22,260 nucleotides of DNA from an uncultured Clostridia bacterium (GTDB lineage: Bacteria; Bacillota; Clostridia; Oscillospirales; Oscillospiraceae), in the NCBI GenBank assembly GCA_945918315.1, contig CAMEIK010000002.1, forward strand, positions 1-22,260. The letters run 5' to 3'. Shown here one piece after another: positions 5,507 through 17,071 of this stretch. Numbering within the stretch: the stretch's first letter is position 1; each line of letters begins with the position of its first letter. The notes beneath the pieces were generated by a model that saw nothing but the letters and a program-made list of their open reading frames with translations, had not been told where the DNA came from and made no database searches. The position numbers and the translations under genes are program-made.

Positions 5507-5743
5507 ATGGGTGTTGTTAAGACGATTCTGATCGTGCTGGAGGCTATCGCCAGCCTGGCGCTGATCGTTGTGGTGCTGCTGCAGTCCGGCAAGGAGGCTG
5601 GTCTGTCCGGTGCTCTGTCCGGCTCCTCTGACTCTTATCTGAGCAAGAATAAGAACGGCAGTCTGGATCATGTTCTGGCTACTTCCACCAAGTGGATTGC
5701 CATCGGCTGGATTCTGCTGACCCTGCTTCTGAGCCTGGTGTAA
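5507..5743 (+). CDS. secG: Protein translocase subunit SecG
   Basis: SecG is the small membrane subunit that assists the SecYEG channel in exporting unfolded proteins. The start ATG at 5507 follows a strong AAAGGAGG at 5491-5498; the open frame further upstream has no start signal. The 78 residues show the family layout: a first membrane helix (ILIVLEAIASLALIVVVLLQ), the conserved short cytoplasmic linker (QSGKEAGLSGALSGSSDSY), and a second membrane helix near the C-terminus (WIAIGWILLTLLLSLV). Length is typical. It is a single-gene unit with its own promoter and a strong terminator. In many Bacillota secG is followed by rnr and smpB; here it is followed by an unrelated peptidase gene. Confidence 0.93.
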   Translation: MGVVKTILIVLEAIASLALIVVVLLQSGKEAGLSGALSGSSDSYLSKNKNGSLDHVLATSTKWIAIGWILLTLLLSLV

Positions 5744-5767
5744 GCGCCTCCGGAAAAATGAACATAG

Positions 5768-5804
5768 GACCACAGGATTTTGTCCTGTGGTCTTTGTTAT
5801 TTTG
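5768..5804 (+). terminator. Terminator of secG
   Basis: A perfect ten-pair stem (GACCACAGGA at 5768-5777 with TCCTGTGGTC at 5783-5792) with a five-base loop is followed by TTTGTTATTTT. It is a classical rho-independent terminator 25 bases after the secG stop codon. Confidence 0.9.
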
Positions 5805-5808
5805 TACG

Positions 5809-5837
5809 ATGACTTTTTAAGCCGTTTGTGATAGAAT
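5809..5837 (+). promoter_or_regulatory. Probable promoter of pepD
   Basis: ATGACT (5809-5814), 17 bases, TAGAAT (5832-5837) form a plausible housekeeping promoter directly after the secG terminator. It would give a leader of roughly 95 bases before pepD. A TATACT at 5910-5915 has no good -35. Confidence 0.5.
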
Positions 5838-5939
5838 ACCCACAGGAAAGAAACGGAAATCGTGATTCTTTCCTTCCCGCGGGGCGTATCGCTTCCGCTG
5901 AATGGAACTATACTCTGATTGAAAAGGAGAGGAAATACA

Positions 5940-7382
5940 ATGGAAGCACAGAAACTGGCGGGTCTTGAACCCCAGGCGGTGTTTGCCTGTTTTGAAAAGC
6001 TCTGTTCCATCCCTCACGGTTCCCGGAATACCAAGGCCATCAGTGACTATCTTGTTGCCTTTGCCGGGGAGCAGGGGATTGGGTGCATCCAGGATGAACT
6101 GAATAACGTGATCCTCTTTGGCGAGGGAACCTGCGGCATGGAAGACCACGCGCCGGTGATCCTCCAGGGCCACATGGATATGGTGTGCGAAAAAGATCCG
6201 GGCTGCTGCCTGGATATGGCCGCTGAGGGTCTGGATGTTGCCCATGATGAAACCTGTGTCTACGCCAAGGGTACCACCCTGGGCGGGGACGATGGTATTG
6301 CTGTAGCCTATGCCATGGCATTGCTGATGGATAAGACCATCCCCCATCCTCCGCTGGAGGTCATCATTACCGTCGATGAAGAAATCGGAATGCTGGGTGC
6401 CTCGGGAATCGATCTGAGCATGCTGAAAGGGCGCCGGATGATCAATCTGGACTCCGAGGATGAGGGCATCTTTACGGTGTCCTGTGCCGGCGGAGCCACC
6501 GCGCTCATTTGCCTGCCCGGGTCCCGCCATGCGGTATACGGCCCCTGCATCCGGCTGGCGGTGGACGGCCTGCGGGGCGGACACTCCGGCGCGGAGATTC
6601 ATAAGAACCGGGCCAACGCCAACAAGGTCATGGGCGAATTCCTGGGCAGGATTCAGAAGCTGATGCCTCTGTGTCTGACCTCCTTCTCCGGCGGCTCCAA
6701 GGACAATGCCATTCCCCGGTCCTGCCAGGCCACGGCCGTTGCCATGGGCATCCACCTGGAACGGATCAATGATGTGGCGGAAGCTCTGCAGGCGGAGATC
6801 CGTGAGAAGTACGATGAACCGGAAGCTACGGTCCAGGCCTTTGATGTGGACGCGCTGGGGGGCAACGGTCTTTCTACGGAAGACACCGCCAAGGTGATTG
6901 CCCTGCTCTGCGCGGCGCCCAACGGTGTGCAGGCCTGGTCTGCCGATATTCCCGGCCTGGTTCAGACCAGCCTGAATCTGGGGATTGCCAAGCTGGGCGA
7001 CCGGTTTACCGCCACCTTCTCCGTCCGCAGCAGCGTGAACCAGGAAAAACAGGCACTGCTGGAGAAACTTCGGGAGCTTTCCGCGTTTTACGGCGGAAGC
7101 TACTCCCAGATGGGGGAGTACCCGGCCTGGGAGTACCGGAAGGATTCCGACCTGCGGGACACCATGGTCCGGATCTACCGGCAGATGTTCGGGAAAGAAC
7201 CCGAGGTGCAGGCGATCCACGCCGGTCTGGAATGCGGGCTTCTGGGGCAGAAGCTTCCCGGCCTTGACTGCGTGTCCATCGGCCCCCAGATGCACGATAT
7301 CCACACCAGCCGGGAAAAGCTGGAGATTGCCTCCACGGAGCGCACCTGGCACTTCCTGCTGGAAGTGCTGAAGGCTCTTTAA
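5940..7382 (+). CDS. pepD: Aminoacyl-histidine dipeptidase (M20/PepD family)
   Basis: PepD is a cytoplasmic two-zinc metallopeptidase that splits dipeptides such as those ending in histidine. The start ATG at 5940 follows AAAAGGAGAGG; the TTG at 5919 has no such signal. The 480 residues match the family length. Metal ligands of the M20 fold are in place: H78 and D80 in LQGHMDMV, D117 in TTLGGDDGIA, the catalytic E147-E148 in TVDEEIG, D171 in INLDSEDEG, and the late histidine in IGPQMHDIHTSREKLEI. The dimerisation (lid) domain lies between about residues 185 and 400 with GLRGGHSGAEIHKNRANA. There is no signal peptide. It is a single-gene unit with its own promoter and a strong hairpin after the stop; the downstream M28 peptidase suggests a small peptide-use neighbourhood, though it is separately transcribed. 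Confidence 0.93.
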   Translation: MEAQKLAGLEPQAVFACFEKLCSIPHGSRNTKAISDYLVAFAGEQGIGCIQDELNNVILFGEGTCGMEDHAPVILQGHMDMVCEKDPGCCLDMAAEGLDVAHDETCVYAKGTTLGGDDGIAVAYAMALLMDKTIPHPPLEVIITVDEEIGMLGASGIDLSMLKGRRMINLDSEDEGIFTVSCAGGATALICLPGSRHAVYGPCIRLAVDGLRGGHSGAEIHKNRANANKVMGEFLGRIQKLMPLCLTSFSGGSKDNAIPRSCQATAVAMGIHLERINDVAEALQAEIREKYDEPEATVQAFDVDALGGNGLSTEDTAKVIALLCAAPNGVQAWSADIPGLVQTSLNLGIAKLGDRFTATFSVRSSVNQEKQALLEKLRELSAFYGGSYSQMGEYPAWEYRKDSDLRDTMVRIYRQMFGKEPEVQAIHAGLECGLLGQKLPGLDCVSIGPQMHDIHTSREKLEIASTERTWHFLLEVLKAL

Positions 7383-7388
7383 GATAAC

Positions 7389-7426
7389 AAAACACGGTAT
7401 GGTTTCCAGAAACCGTACCGTGTTTT
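7389..7426. terminator. Bidirectional terminator between pepD and the XRE repeat gene
   Basis: AAAACACGGTA at 7389-7399 pairs with TACCGTGTTTT at 7416-7426, with an inner GGTTT/AAACC stem. The stem ends are A-rich and T-rich, so it can terminate in both directions: pepD from the left and the convergent regulator gene from the right. Confidence 0.85.
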
Positions 7427-7491
7427 GCTGTCAGCGGGAGGAATCGGCTGGTTCAGAGCGAGTGAATATCTTAGTCTTTTGCTCCTTCGGG

Positions 7492-8385
7492 TCACAGAAA
7501 GGTTGTCGCGTCTTTCATTCCCTCTATGTCTCCGGTGCGGAGAAAATGCTGCATGAGCCTGCGCATGGTTTCACTGCTCAGGAATGGATACAGGGGGGTG
7601 AGGGCCTGGATACTGCATCCTTTGTCCAGTTCACGCTTCACGATCCTGTCCAGAGTTACCTCTTCCAGAAAGGGCGCCAGTCCGACAAGGGTGTGCAGGT
7701 CAATGTCCCCCATTTTTTCTGCTATCCTGGACAGCGTCTGCTCGCTGAGGAAAGGAGCAAGCTGGGTAAGCTTGTGTGCATCCACTCTCTCCATGCAGCG
7801 CTCTGCCAGACTATCCAGGGTGTCACCACTTAAAAAAGGTGCGAGGGCCAGAATGCCTTCCCAGTCGCTGGTGTCCGCCTTGCAGACCAGAGCATCCAGC
7901 TGACTTTCACTAAGAAAAGGTGCGGCGCAGGCAAGCTCTGCCAGGCTGTCATAGTGGATGTTTCCGATGATCTCGTCGGTCATGTCCTCATCCAGAAAGG
8001 GAAGCAGAGGGCTGATGTCCTTGAGGGTTGTCTTTGCTCCGCCATCCTGAGTCGCCTTATTCACCTCAGCGTGGACCTGGTCAGGGGAAAGAATGGGTGC
8101 CACCTCGGCCAGTTCCTTCACGGAGAGGACTGCTTCCGGCTCTGTCAGTACCTTTTCAACGGCCATAGAGGCCTGGGACTGGCCGCCGAGGAGCAGATGA
8201 ATGTCCAGGTCCAGGATCTGGCTCAGGGTTTCCAGCTTGGCAATATCCGGCATGGAGCTTCCCCGCTCCCAGTTGCTGACCGCCTGAAAGCTGACGCCCA
8301 TCTGATCCGCAAGCTCCATCTGGGTCATGTTCTTGCCGATCCGGGCGGTGCGGATGGCCTTTCCGATACGGTTCATATCAAACAT
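7492..8385 (-). CDS. XRE-family regulator with seven LAPFL-type repeats
   Basis: The product is a 297-residue soluble protein. Start ATG 8383-8385 (MFDMNRIGKAIRTARIGKNM) is chosen because MFDM is the usual start of this HTH type and GAAAGGA lies about ten bases upstream; an ATG at 8397 sits right on that site. Residues 1-60 form a Cro/C1 helix-turn-helix (MTQMELADQMGVSFQAVSNW). After a linker, seven imperfect repeats of 27-30 residues follow, each with a core like LAPFLSEQTLSRIAEKM: AEVAPILS, SPLLPFLD, ACAAPFLS, LALAPFLS, TQLAPFLS, VGLAPFLE and TPLYPFLS. Each could make a two-helix unit, giving a solenoid that may sense a ligand or partner protein. No membrane helix is present. It is divergent from the M28 peptidase gene and probably controls it and itself. 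The repeat family is not one I can name. Confidence 0.85.
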   Translation of the reverse strand: MFDMNRIGKAIRTARIGKNMTQMELADQMGVSFQAVSNWERGSSMPDIAKLETLSQILDLDIHLLLGGQSQASMAVEKVLTEPEAVLSVKELAEVAPILSPDQVHAEVNKATQDGGAKTTLKDISPLLPFLDEDMTDEIIGNIHYDSLAELACAAPFLSESQLDALVCKADTSDWEGILALAPFLSGDTLDSLAERCMERVDAHKLTQLAPFLSEQTLSRIAEKMGDIDLHTLVGLAPFLEEVTLDRIVKRELDKGCSIQALTPLYPFLSSETMRRLMQHFLRTGDIEGMKDATTFL

Positions 8386-8434
8386 TTTGTATTTCATCCT
8401 TTCTGATGTTTGGCAGGTCCTGTCGTGTGCCATC

Positions 8435-8464
8435 AGAATATCACAGAGCGGGCGGATTCGTCAA
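8435..8464 (-). promoter_or_regulatory. Promoter of the XRE repeat regulator
   Basis: On the minus strand TTGACG (8459-8464), 18 bases and TATTCT (8435-8440) form a good promoter about 50 bases upstream of the regulator start. The inverted repeat at 8465-8479 abuts its -35 box. Confidence 0.65.
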
Positions 8465-8479
8465 TCAAGCGGTGCTTGA
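8465..8479. promoter_or_regulatory. Candidate XRE operator (inverted repeat) in the divergent promoter region
   Basis: TCAAGC-GGT-GCTTGA is a perfect six-base inverted repeat located between the two divergent promoters, directly beside the -35 of the regulator gene. Related half-site-like sequences occur close by (GCGGTGCTTGAATC and GCGGTTGAATCA at 8496-8507). Regulators of the Cro/C1 type commonly bind such dyads and repress their own gene. Seen: the dyad and its place. Inferred: that this regulator binds it. Confidence 0.5.
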
Positions 8480-8514
8480 ATCGGGAATTCTATCAGCGGT
8501 TGAATCATTTGCTG

Positions 8515-8543
8515 TTGTATTTCGGCGAAAAAAGGAGTATGAT
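8515..8543 (+). promoter_or_regulatory. Promoter of the M28 peptidase gene
   Basis: TTGTAT (8515-8520), 17 bases, TATGAT (8538-8543) lie 33 bases before the start codon, which gives a short leader carrying the AGGAGG site at 8563-8568. Confidence 0.6.
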
Positions 8544-8575
8544 GATACGGTAGAATCATTACAGGAGGAACATTC

Positions 8576-9802
8576 ATGAAACCGGATCAGATTATGCAGA
8601 TTTTTCATGACACAGCCTATGTCCGCATGGGCGGAACCCAGGAGGAATTGAGGACGGCGGAGTACCTCCGGCAGCGGGTTGCCGCTCTGGGCCTGGAAGC
8701 CGGCCTGGAAGCGTTTCCCGTGGATATGGCGGATATGGAGGAGGATGGCCTTTGGGTGGACGGGGAAGCCGTTACCTGCAAGGGCTACCGGAACGCGGGC
8801 AGCGGTACCGTAGAAGCCCCCCTCTACTATCTCCGGGCCCGGGATGCCTGGTCTTTAAGCCAGTGCAGGGGCAAGATCGTTCTGGTGGATGGCTATATGG
8901 GTTACTGGCTCTATCAGGATCTGCTGGAAAACGGCGCGGTGGGCTTTATTACCTATGGCGGTAACGCCAACTATGTGGACTTTGATATTGACCAGCGGGA
9001 GCTGCGGAGCTACGTTCACAAGGGCAACAAGATCCCCGGTGTGAATATCAATGCCAAGGCTGCCATCGCCCTTGTGAACCGGGGAGCCAAGACAGCGAAG
9101 ATTACCTTGCAGCAGCGGGAGTACCAGGGCGAAAGCCACAACGTCGTGCTGGAAATGCCCGGGCAGCGGAAAGAGTACATTGTCTTTACCGCCCACTATG
9201 ACTCCACCTCTCTTTCCCAGGGCGCCTACGACAATATGTCCGGCTCTGTGGGACTTCTGGGGATCGCGGAGTATTTCACCACCCATCCCCACAGCTACGG
9301 CCTGCGGTTTGTCTGGTGCGGCAGTGAGGAACGGGGTCTGCTGGGCTCCAAGGCCTACTGCGAGGCTCACGAGGCGGAGTTGAAGGATGCGGTCCTGAAC
9401 ATCAACCTGGATATGATTGGCTGTATCATGGGCAAGTTCATATACTGCGCCACCACGGAGGAAAAACTCTGCCATTATTTGGATTACTTTGCCGCTGAGC
9501 AGGGTATGGGAATTGAGGGGAGGCAGGACGTCTATTCCAGCGATTCCACGCCCTTTGCCGACCACGGCATTCCCGCGGTATCCTTTGCCCGGATTGCGCC
9601 CCACAACACCGCTACTATTCATAACAGCTACGACACTATGGCCCTTATGAGCGGGGAGCAGATGGCGGAGGATATTGACTTCCTGATCGCTTTTTCAGAC
9701 CGGATGGCCAATGCCGCTTTCTGTCCGGTGGCTAAGGAGATTCCCGAAAATATGAAGCAGAAGCTGGACGAATATCTCTGCCGCAAGCGGCCGAAGAAAT
9801 AA
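8576..9802 (+). CDS. M28-family zinc metallopeptidase with PA-like insertion
   Basis: A 408-residue aminopeptidase-like enzyme; start ATG 8576 follows AGGAGG with seven-base spacing. The M28 metal ligands are visible: H207 (TAHYDS), D219 (GAYDNMSG), E251-E252 (CGSEERGLLGS), D279 (NINLDMIG) and H349 (TIHNSYDT). Residues about 75-165, inserted before the catalytic core, include KIVLVDGYMGY and GAVGFITYGGN and look like a protease-associated domain that may shape substrate access. There is no signal peptide or membrane segment, so it is predicted to act in the cytoplasm, cleaving N-terminal residues from peptides. The exact substrate cannot be read from the sequence. It is divergent from a repeat-bearing XRE gene with a shared promoter region, and ends at a terminator shared with asnS. 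Confidence 0.9.
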   Translation: MKPDQIMQIFHDTAYVRMGGTQEELRTAEYLRQRVAALGLEAGLEAFPVDMADMEEDGLWVDGEAVTCKGYRNAGSGTVEAPLYYLRARDAWSLSQCRGKIVLVDGYMGYWLYQDLLENGAVGFITYGGNANYVDFDIDQRELRSYVHKGNKIPGVNINAKAAIALVNRGAKTAKITLQQREYQGESHNVVLEMPGQRKEYIVFTAHYDSTSLSQGAYDNMSGSVGLLGIAEYFTTHPHSYGLRFVWCGSEERGLLGSKAYCEAHEAELKDAVLNINLDMIGCIMGKFIYCATTEEKLCHYLDYFAAEQGMGIEGRQDVYSSDSTPFADHGIPAVSFARIAPHNTATIHNSYDTMALMSGEQMAEDIDFLIAFSDRMANAAFCPVAKEIPENMKQKLDEYLCRKRPKK

Positions 9803-9826
9803 GAGAACAGGTACATTCATACCTAT

Positions 9827-9861
9827 AAAAACAGCGGACCGGGCTGCGGTCCGCTGTTTTT
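9827..9861. terminator. Bidirectional terminator between the M28 gene and asnS
   Basis: AAAAACAGCGGACC at 9827-9840 pairs perfectly with GGTCCGCTGTTTTT at 9848-9861 around a seven-base loop. With A-rich and T-rich stem ends it serves both convergent genes. Confidence 0.9.
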
Positions 9862-9867
9862 ATAAGG

Positions 9868-11259
9868 TTAGATCTCACAGTTGCCCACGGTGCGGGGGAA
9901 GGGAAGTACATCCCGGATGTTGCTCATGCCGGTGAGGTACATGACGCAGCGCTCAAAGCCCAGACCGAAGCCGGCGTGACGGGCAGAGCCGTACTTGCGC
10001 AGATCCATATAGAAGTCGTAGTCCTCAGCCCGCATCCCCAGTTCCTCAATCCGGCTCTTCAGCAGATCATAGTTGTCCTCACGCTGGGAGCCGCCGATGA
10101 TTTCGCCGATGCCGGGCACCAGGCAGTCCATGGCAGCCACGGTCTTTCCGTCGGGATTCAGCTTCATATAGAAGGCCTTGATCTCCTTGGGATAGTCGGT
10201 GACAAATACGGGCTTGCGGAAGATGACCTCGGTGAGGTAGCGCTCATGTTCCGTCTGCAGGTCGCTTCCCCAGTGGACAGGATACTCGAACTGGTCGTTG
10301 TGCTGCTCCAGCAGGGCAATGGCGTCAGTGTAGGTGATGTGGCCGAAATCGGAAGTAAGAACGTGGTTCAGCCGGTCCAGCAGGCCCTTATCCACAAAGG
10401 CGTTGAAGAAGTTCATTTCCTCCGGGGCCCGCTCCAGAACAAAGGCGATGATATACTTGATCATGTCCTCCGCCAGACGCATATCGTCGTTCAGGTCGGC
10501 GAAGGCGATTTCCGGCTCGATCATCCAGAACTCGGCGGCGTGCCGGGTGGTGTTGGAGTTTTCGGCCCGGAAGGTGGGACCAAAGGTGTAGATGTTCCGG
10601 AAGGCCATGGCAAAGGTCTCGCCGTTGAGCTGGCCGGAGACAGTCAGGTTCGTAGGCTTGCCGAAGAAGTCCTGGCTGAAGTCGATGGCTCCGTCCACGG
10701 TTTTGGGAATGTTGTTCAGATCCATGGTGGTGACCTGGAACATTTCGCCGGCACCCTCGCAGTCGGAACCGGTAATCAGGGGGGTGTGGACATAGACAAA
10801 GTCCCGCTCCTGGAAGAACTGATGGATGGCGTAGGCGATGAGACTACGGACACGGAAGACGGCCTGGAACGTGTTGGTTCGGGGGCGCAGATGGGGCATG
10901 GTCCGCAGGAACTCCATGGAGTGACGCTTCTTCTGCAGGGGATAGTCACCGGTGGAGGGGCCCTCTACGGTGACGGTTTCCGCCTGGATTTCAAAGGGCT
11001 GCTTTGCGTCGGGGGTGAGCACCAGTTCACCGGTGACAATAAGGGCTGCGCCCACATTGGTCTTGGAAATCTGCTGGAAATTGTCCATGGTATCGTGGTA
11101 AACCACCTGGACCGGGGTGAAATAAGTACCGTCATTCAGCACGATAAAGCCAAACTGCTTGCTGGCCCGGATGGAACGCACCCAGCCGCCCACGGTGACG
11201 GTTTTTCCGGCGTAGTCCGCCGTGTGCTTAAACAGGTCTCTGACAGAAATCAGTTCCAT
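9868..11259 (-). CDS. asnS: Asparaginyl-tRNA synthetase
   Basis: AsnRS joins asparagine to tRNA-Asn using ATP. The 463-residue protein starts at ATG 11257-11259 ([12 protein letters not shown]) behind GAGAGAGGA; the upstream open frame is noncoding leader. An N-terminal OB-fold anticodon-binding domain (residues about 18-105, [20 protein letters not shown]) precedes the class II catalytic core: motif 1 region [20 protein letters not shown], motif 2 [20 protein letters not shown] (about 229-248), and motif 3 [15 protein letters not shown] near the C-terminus. The end [11 protein letters not shown] is typical of AsnRS rather than AspRS. Presence of asnS suggests direct Asn-tRNA formation rather than sole reliance on the amidotransferase route. 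The leader between the atp terminator and this gene is short, so there is no room for a T-box. Confidence 0.96.
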   Translation of the reverse strand: MELISVRDLFKHTADYAGKTVTVGGWVRSIRASKQFGFIVLNDGTYFTPVQVVYHDTMDNFQQISKTNVGAALIVTGELVLTPDAKQPFEIQAETVTVEGPSTGDYPLQKKRHSMEFLRTMPHLRPRTNTFQAVFRVRSLIAYAIHQFFQERDFVYVHTPLITGSDCEGAGEMFQVTTMDLNNIPKTVDGAIDFSQDFFGKPTNLTVSGQLNGETFAMAFRNIYTFGPTFRAENSNTTRHAAEFWMIEPEIAFADLNDDMRLAEDMIKYIIAFVLERAPEEMNFFNAFVDKGLLDRLNHVLTSDFGHITYTDAIALLEQHNDQFEYPVHWGSDLQTEHERYLTEVIFRKPVFVTDYPKEIKAFYMKLNPDGKTVAAMDCLVPGIGEIIGGSQREDNYDLLKSRIEELGMRAEDYDFYMDLRKYGSARHAGFGLGFERCVMYLTGMSNIRDVLPFPRTVGNCEI

Positions 11260-11292
11260 AATCTTGATCCTCTCTCTCGGGAAATATAGGTA

Positions 11293-11321
11293 AGTATACG
11301 CCAATTCGGCGGAATTTACAA
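11293..11321 (-). promoter_or_regulatory. Promoter of asnS
   Basis: On the minus strand TTGTAA (11316-11321), 17 bases and TATACT (11293-11298) form a good housekeeping promoter, about 35 bases upstream of the start codon. Confidence 0.8.
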
Positions 11322-11358
11322 GAGGAAAAGCAAAAATTTGTAAAAAATTCCTGGAAAC

Positions 11359-11420
11359 AAAAAAGGAGCCGTAAAACACGCCGGCCATTTGAAGAAATGG
11401 CACAGGTGCTTTACGGCTCC
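11359..11420 (-). terminator. Terminator of the ATP synthase operon
   Basis: GGAGCCGTAAA and TTTACGGCTCC (11365-11375 and 11410-11420) form an 11-pair outer stem with an inner CCATTT/AAATGG stem, followed on the minus strand by six Ts (11359-11364). It lies seven bases after the atpC stop and separates the operon from asnS. Confidence 0.9.
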
Positions 11421-11426
11421 AAAGGA

Positions 11427-14132
<2,706 letters not shown>

Positions 14133-14144
14133 CTCGATCCCTCC

Positions 14145-15674
<1,530 letters not shown>

Positions 15675-16214
15675 TCAGAGTACGGTGTTTTTCAGCAGAT
15701 CCCGAATGGAATCCAGCCGGTGGGACACCGTGTCGTCCAGCCGCTGTCCGTCATAGTCCAGCCGCATACCGCCCAAACAGGTGGGATCCAGCTTGCTTTG
15801 CAGCAGGATGGTCTTGCCGGTAATGGCGGTAAGCTTGTCCGTGAGGGCGCCGCGCTGCTTTTGCGTCAGCGGAACGGCGGTGACGGCGGTAACCTCCAAC
15901 ATGTTGTTATCCGCGTAATAGTTTTCGGTGAATGTTCTGCAGCAGTCGAAGAAAGCGCGCATATAGCCGCGCTCGGTCAGAAGCTTCAGAAAGTTCAGAA
16001 CATAGATGTGTATATGGTTCCGGAAGCTGTCATCCAGAATCCTGCACCGTTCCTCTTTGCTGAGAGTAGGGGAGCTGAGCAGGCGGATAAAGTCCGGTTC
16101 CTCCCGGAAGGAACCTTCCAGAGCCCGCAGCTGCTCCAGAATGGGAGCGGTGAGGTTTTCCTCGGACGCCAGGTCATACAGGGCCTGACCGTAAACGCTG
16201 CCCGGGCCGGTCAT
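15675..16214 (-). CDS. atpH: ATP synthase F1 delta subunit
   Basis: Delta connects the F1 head to the b-subunit stalk. The 179-residue protein has the OSCP/delta layout: an N-terminal helical bundle (GSVYGQALYDLASEENLTAP, IRLLSSPTLSKEERCRIL, NFLKLLTERGY) and a C-terminal part ending KLDPTCLGGMRLDYDGQRLD and onward. Its ATG overlaps the atpF stop by four bases (ATGA at 16211-16214), indicating coupled translation of the two stator subunits. Confidence 0.93.
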   Translation of the reverse strand: MTGPGSVYGQALYDLASEENLTAPILEQLRALEGSFREEPDFIRLLSSPTLSKEERCRILDDSFRNHIHIYVLNFLKLLTERGYMRAFFDCCRTFTENYYADNNMLEVTAVTAVPLTQKQRGALTDKLTAITGKTILLQSKLDPTCLGGMRLDYDGQRLDDTVSHRLDSIRDLLKNTVL

Positions 16215-16717
16215 GACGGATCCCCCAGGTCCTGAATGAAGCGGTCAATGAGTGCAGACTGATCCGCCTGGGTCAGCTCCCGCTCCACAACCTTTCCGGC
16301 AATGGCCATGGCCAGACCGGAAATTTCGTTTTTGGCATCGTTGACAGCCTTTTTCTTTTCCTGGGCAATGTCCGCGATGGCTTTGTCCCGGATAGCATCG
16401 GCATCCGCGGCGGCTTTGCGAAGAATTTCCTCCTCCCGGTTTTGAGCCCGGAGGGTTGCTTCCTTGACGATCCGGTCGGACTCCGACTGGGCCTGGGAAA
16501 GCTGCTGCTGATAGGTGTCCCGCAGCTTGGCGGCATCGGTTTTTGCCGCGTCCGCCTTGGCGTACATGTCGTCGATCTCATTCTGACGGTCCTGAATCAT
16601 CTTCATAACGGGACCGTAAAGAAACCGCTTGCCCACATACAATACCAGCAGGAAGTTCAGCAGGGTAAACAGAGCCGTCCAGGGATTGACCCCAAGAAAG
16701 GCTTCAAATTGATCCAT
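16211..16717 (-). CDS. atpF: ATP synthase Fo b subunit
   Basis: The b subunit is the membrane-anchored stator stalk. The 168 residues show an N-terminal membrane helix (NPWTALFTLLNFLLVLYVGK) followed by a long, charged coiled-coil helix from about residue 40 to 140, ending in the delta-binding region (VVERELTQADQSALIDRFI). The start ATG 16715-16717 follows AAAGGAGGA. Only one b-type gene is present, so a homodimeric stalk is expected. Its length is typical. Confidence 0.95.
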   Translation of the reverse strand: MDQFEAFLGVNPWTALFTLLNFLLVLYVGKRFLYGPVMKMIQDRQNEIDDMYAKADAAKTDAAKLRDTYQQQLSQAQSESDRIVKEATLRAQNREEEILRKAAADADAIRDKAIADIAQEKKKAVNDAKNEISGLAMAIAGKVVERELTQADQSALIDRFIQDLGDPS

Positions 16718-16756
16718 TTGCCCATTCCTCCTTTCGTGGCAGGATCCGAACAGGAA

Positions 16757-17002
16757 TTACAGGGCGAACAGAATCAGGAATGCGATAATCAGAGAGTAGA
16801 TACCGGTGGTTTCCGCGATGGCGCAGCCAAGAATCATGTTGGTACGCAGGGTGCCGGTTGCCTCGGGCTGCCGGGCCATGCCGTCCAGCGCGTGAGCGAC
16901 AGCGGTGCCTTCACCGATACCGGGGCCGATAGCGCCGATGCCCATGCAGATACCTGCGCCGATAGCTTTGCCGGCGATTGCGATTGCAGAAGCGAGTTCC
17001 AT
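16757..17002 (-). CDS. atpE: ATP synthase Fo c subunit with two membrane carboxylates
   Basis: The 81-residue c subunit forms the rotor ring whose sites carry the coupling ion. It has a first helix with the GxGxGxG packing motif (GICMGIGAIGPGIGEG), a polar loop (ARQPEATGTLR) and a second helix with the key E64 in AIAETTGIYSLII. Residues E64, T65, T66 and Y69 match the ES/TT-G-I-Y pattern of sodium-binding c rings, and the first-helix position that is Gln32 in Ilyobacter is E31 here. A ring with two carboxylates at these places is known from Fusobacterium nucleatum, whose enzyme uses sodium. Sodium coupling is therefore likely but not proven. The gene starts at ATG 17000-17002 behind AGGAGGA. 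Confidence 0.96.
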   Translation of the reverse strand: MELASAIAIAGKAIGAGICMGIGAIGPGIGEGTAVAHALDGMARQPEATGTLRTNMILGCAIAETTGIYSLIIAFLILFAL

Positions 17003-17071
17003 AATAGTTCCTCCTAGTTGATGTTTGATTTTATCTTTATTTATTTGGATAACAAGGGAATGCTTTCCGGT

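Noticed and set aside
9976..11289. A 437-codon open frame on the plus strand opposite asnS
   Set aside because: Antisense shadow of asnS with no start signal and no recognisable domain.
11260..11358. T-box riboswitch upstream of asnS
   Set aside because: The distance from the promoter -10 to the start codon is only about 35 bases, far too short for a T-box, and no TGGNACC-like sequence is seen.
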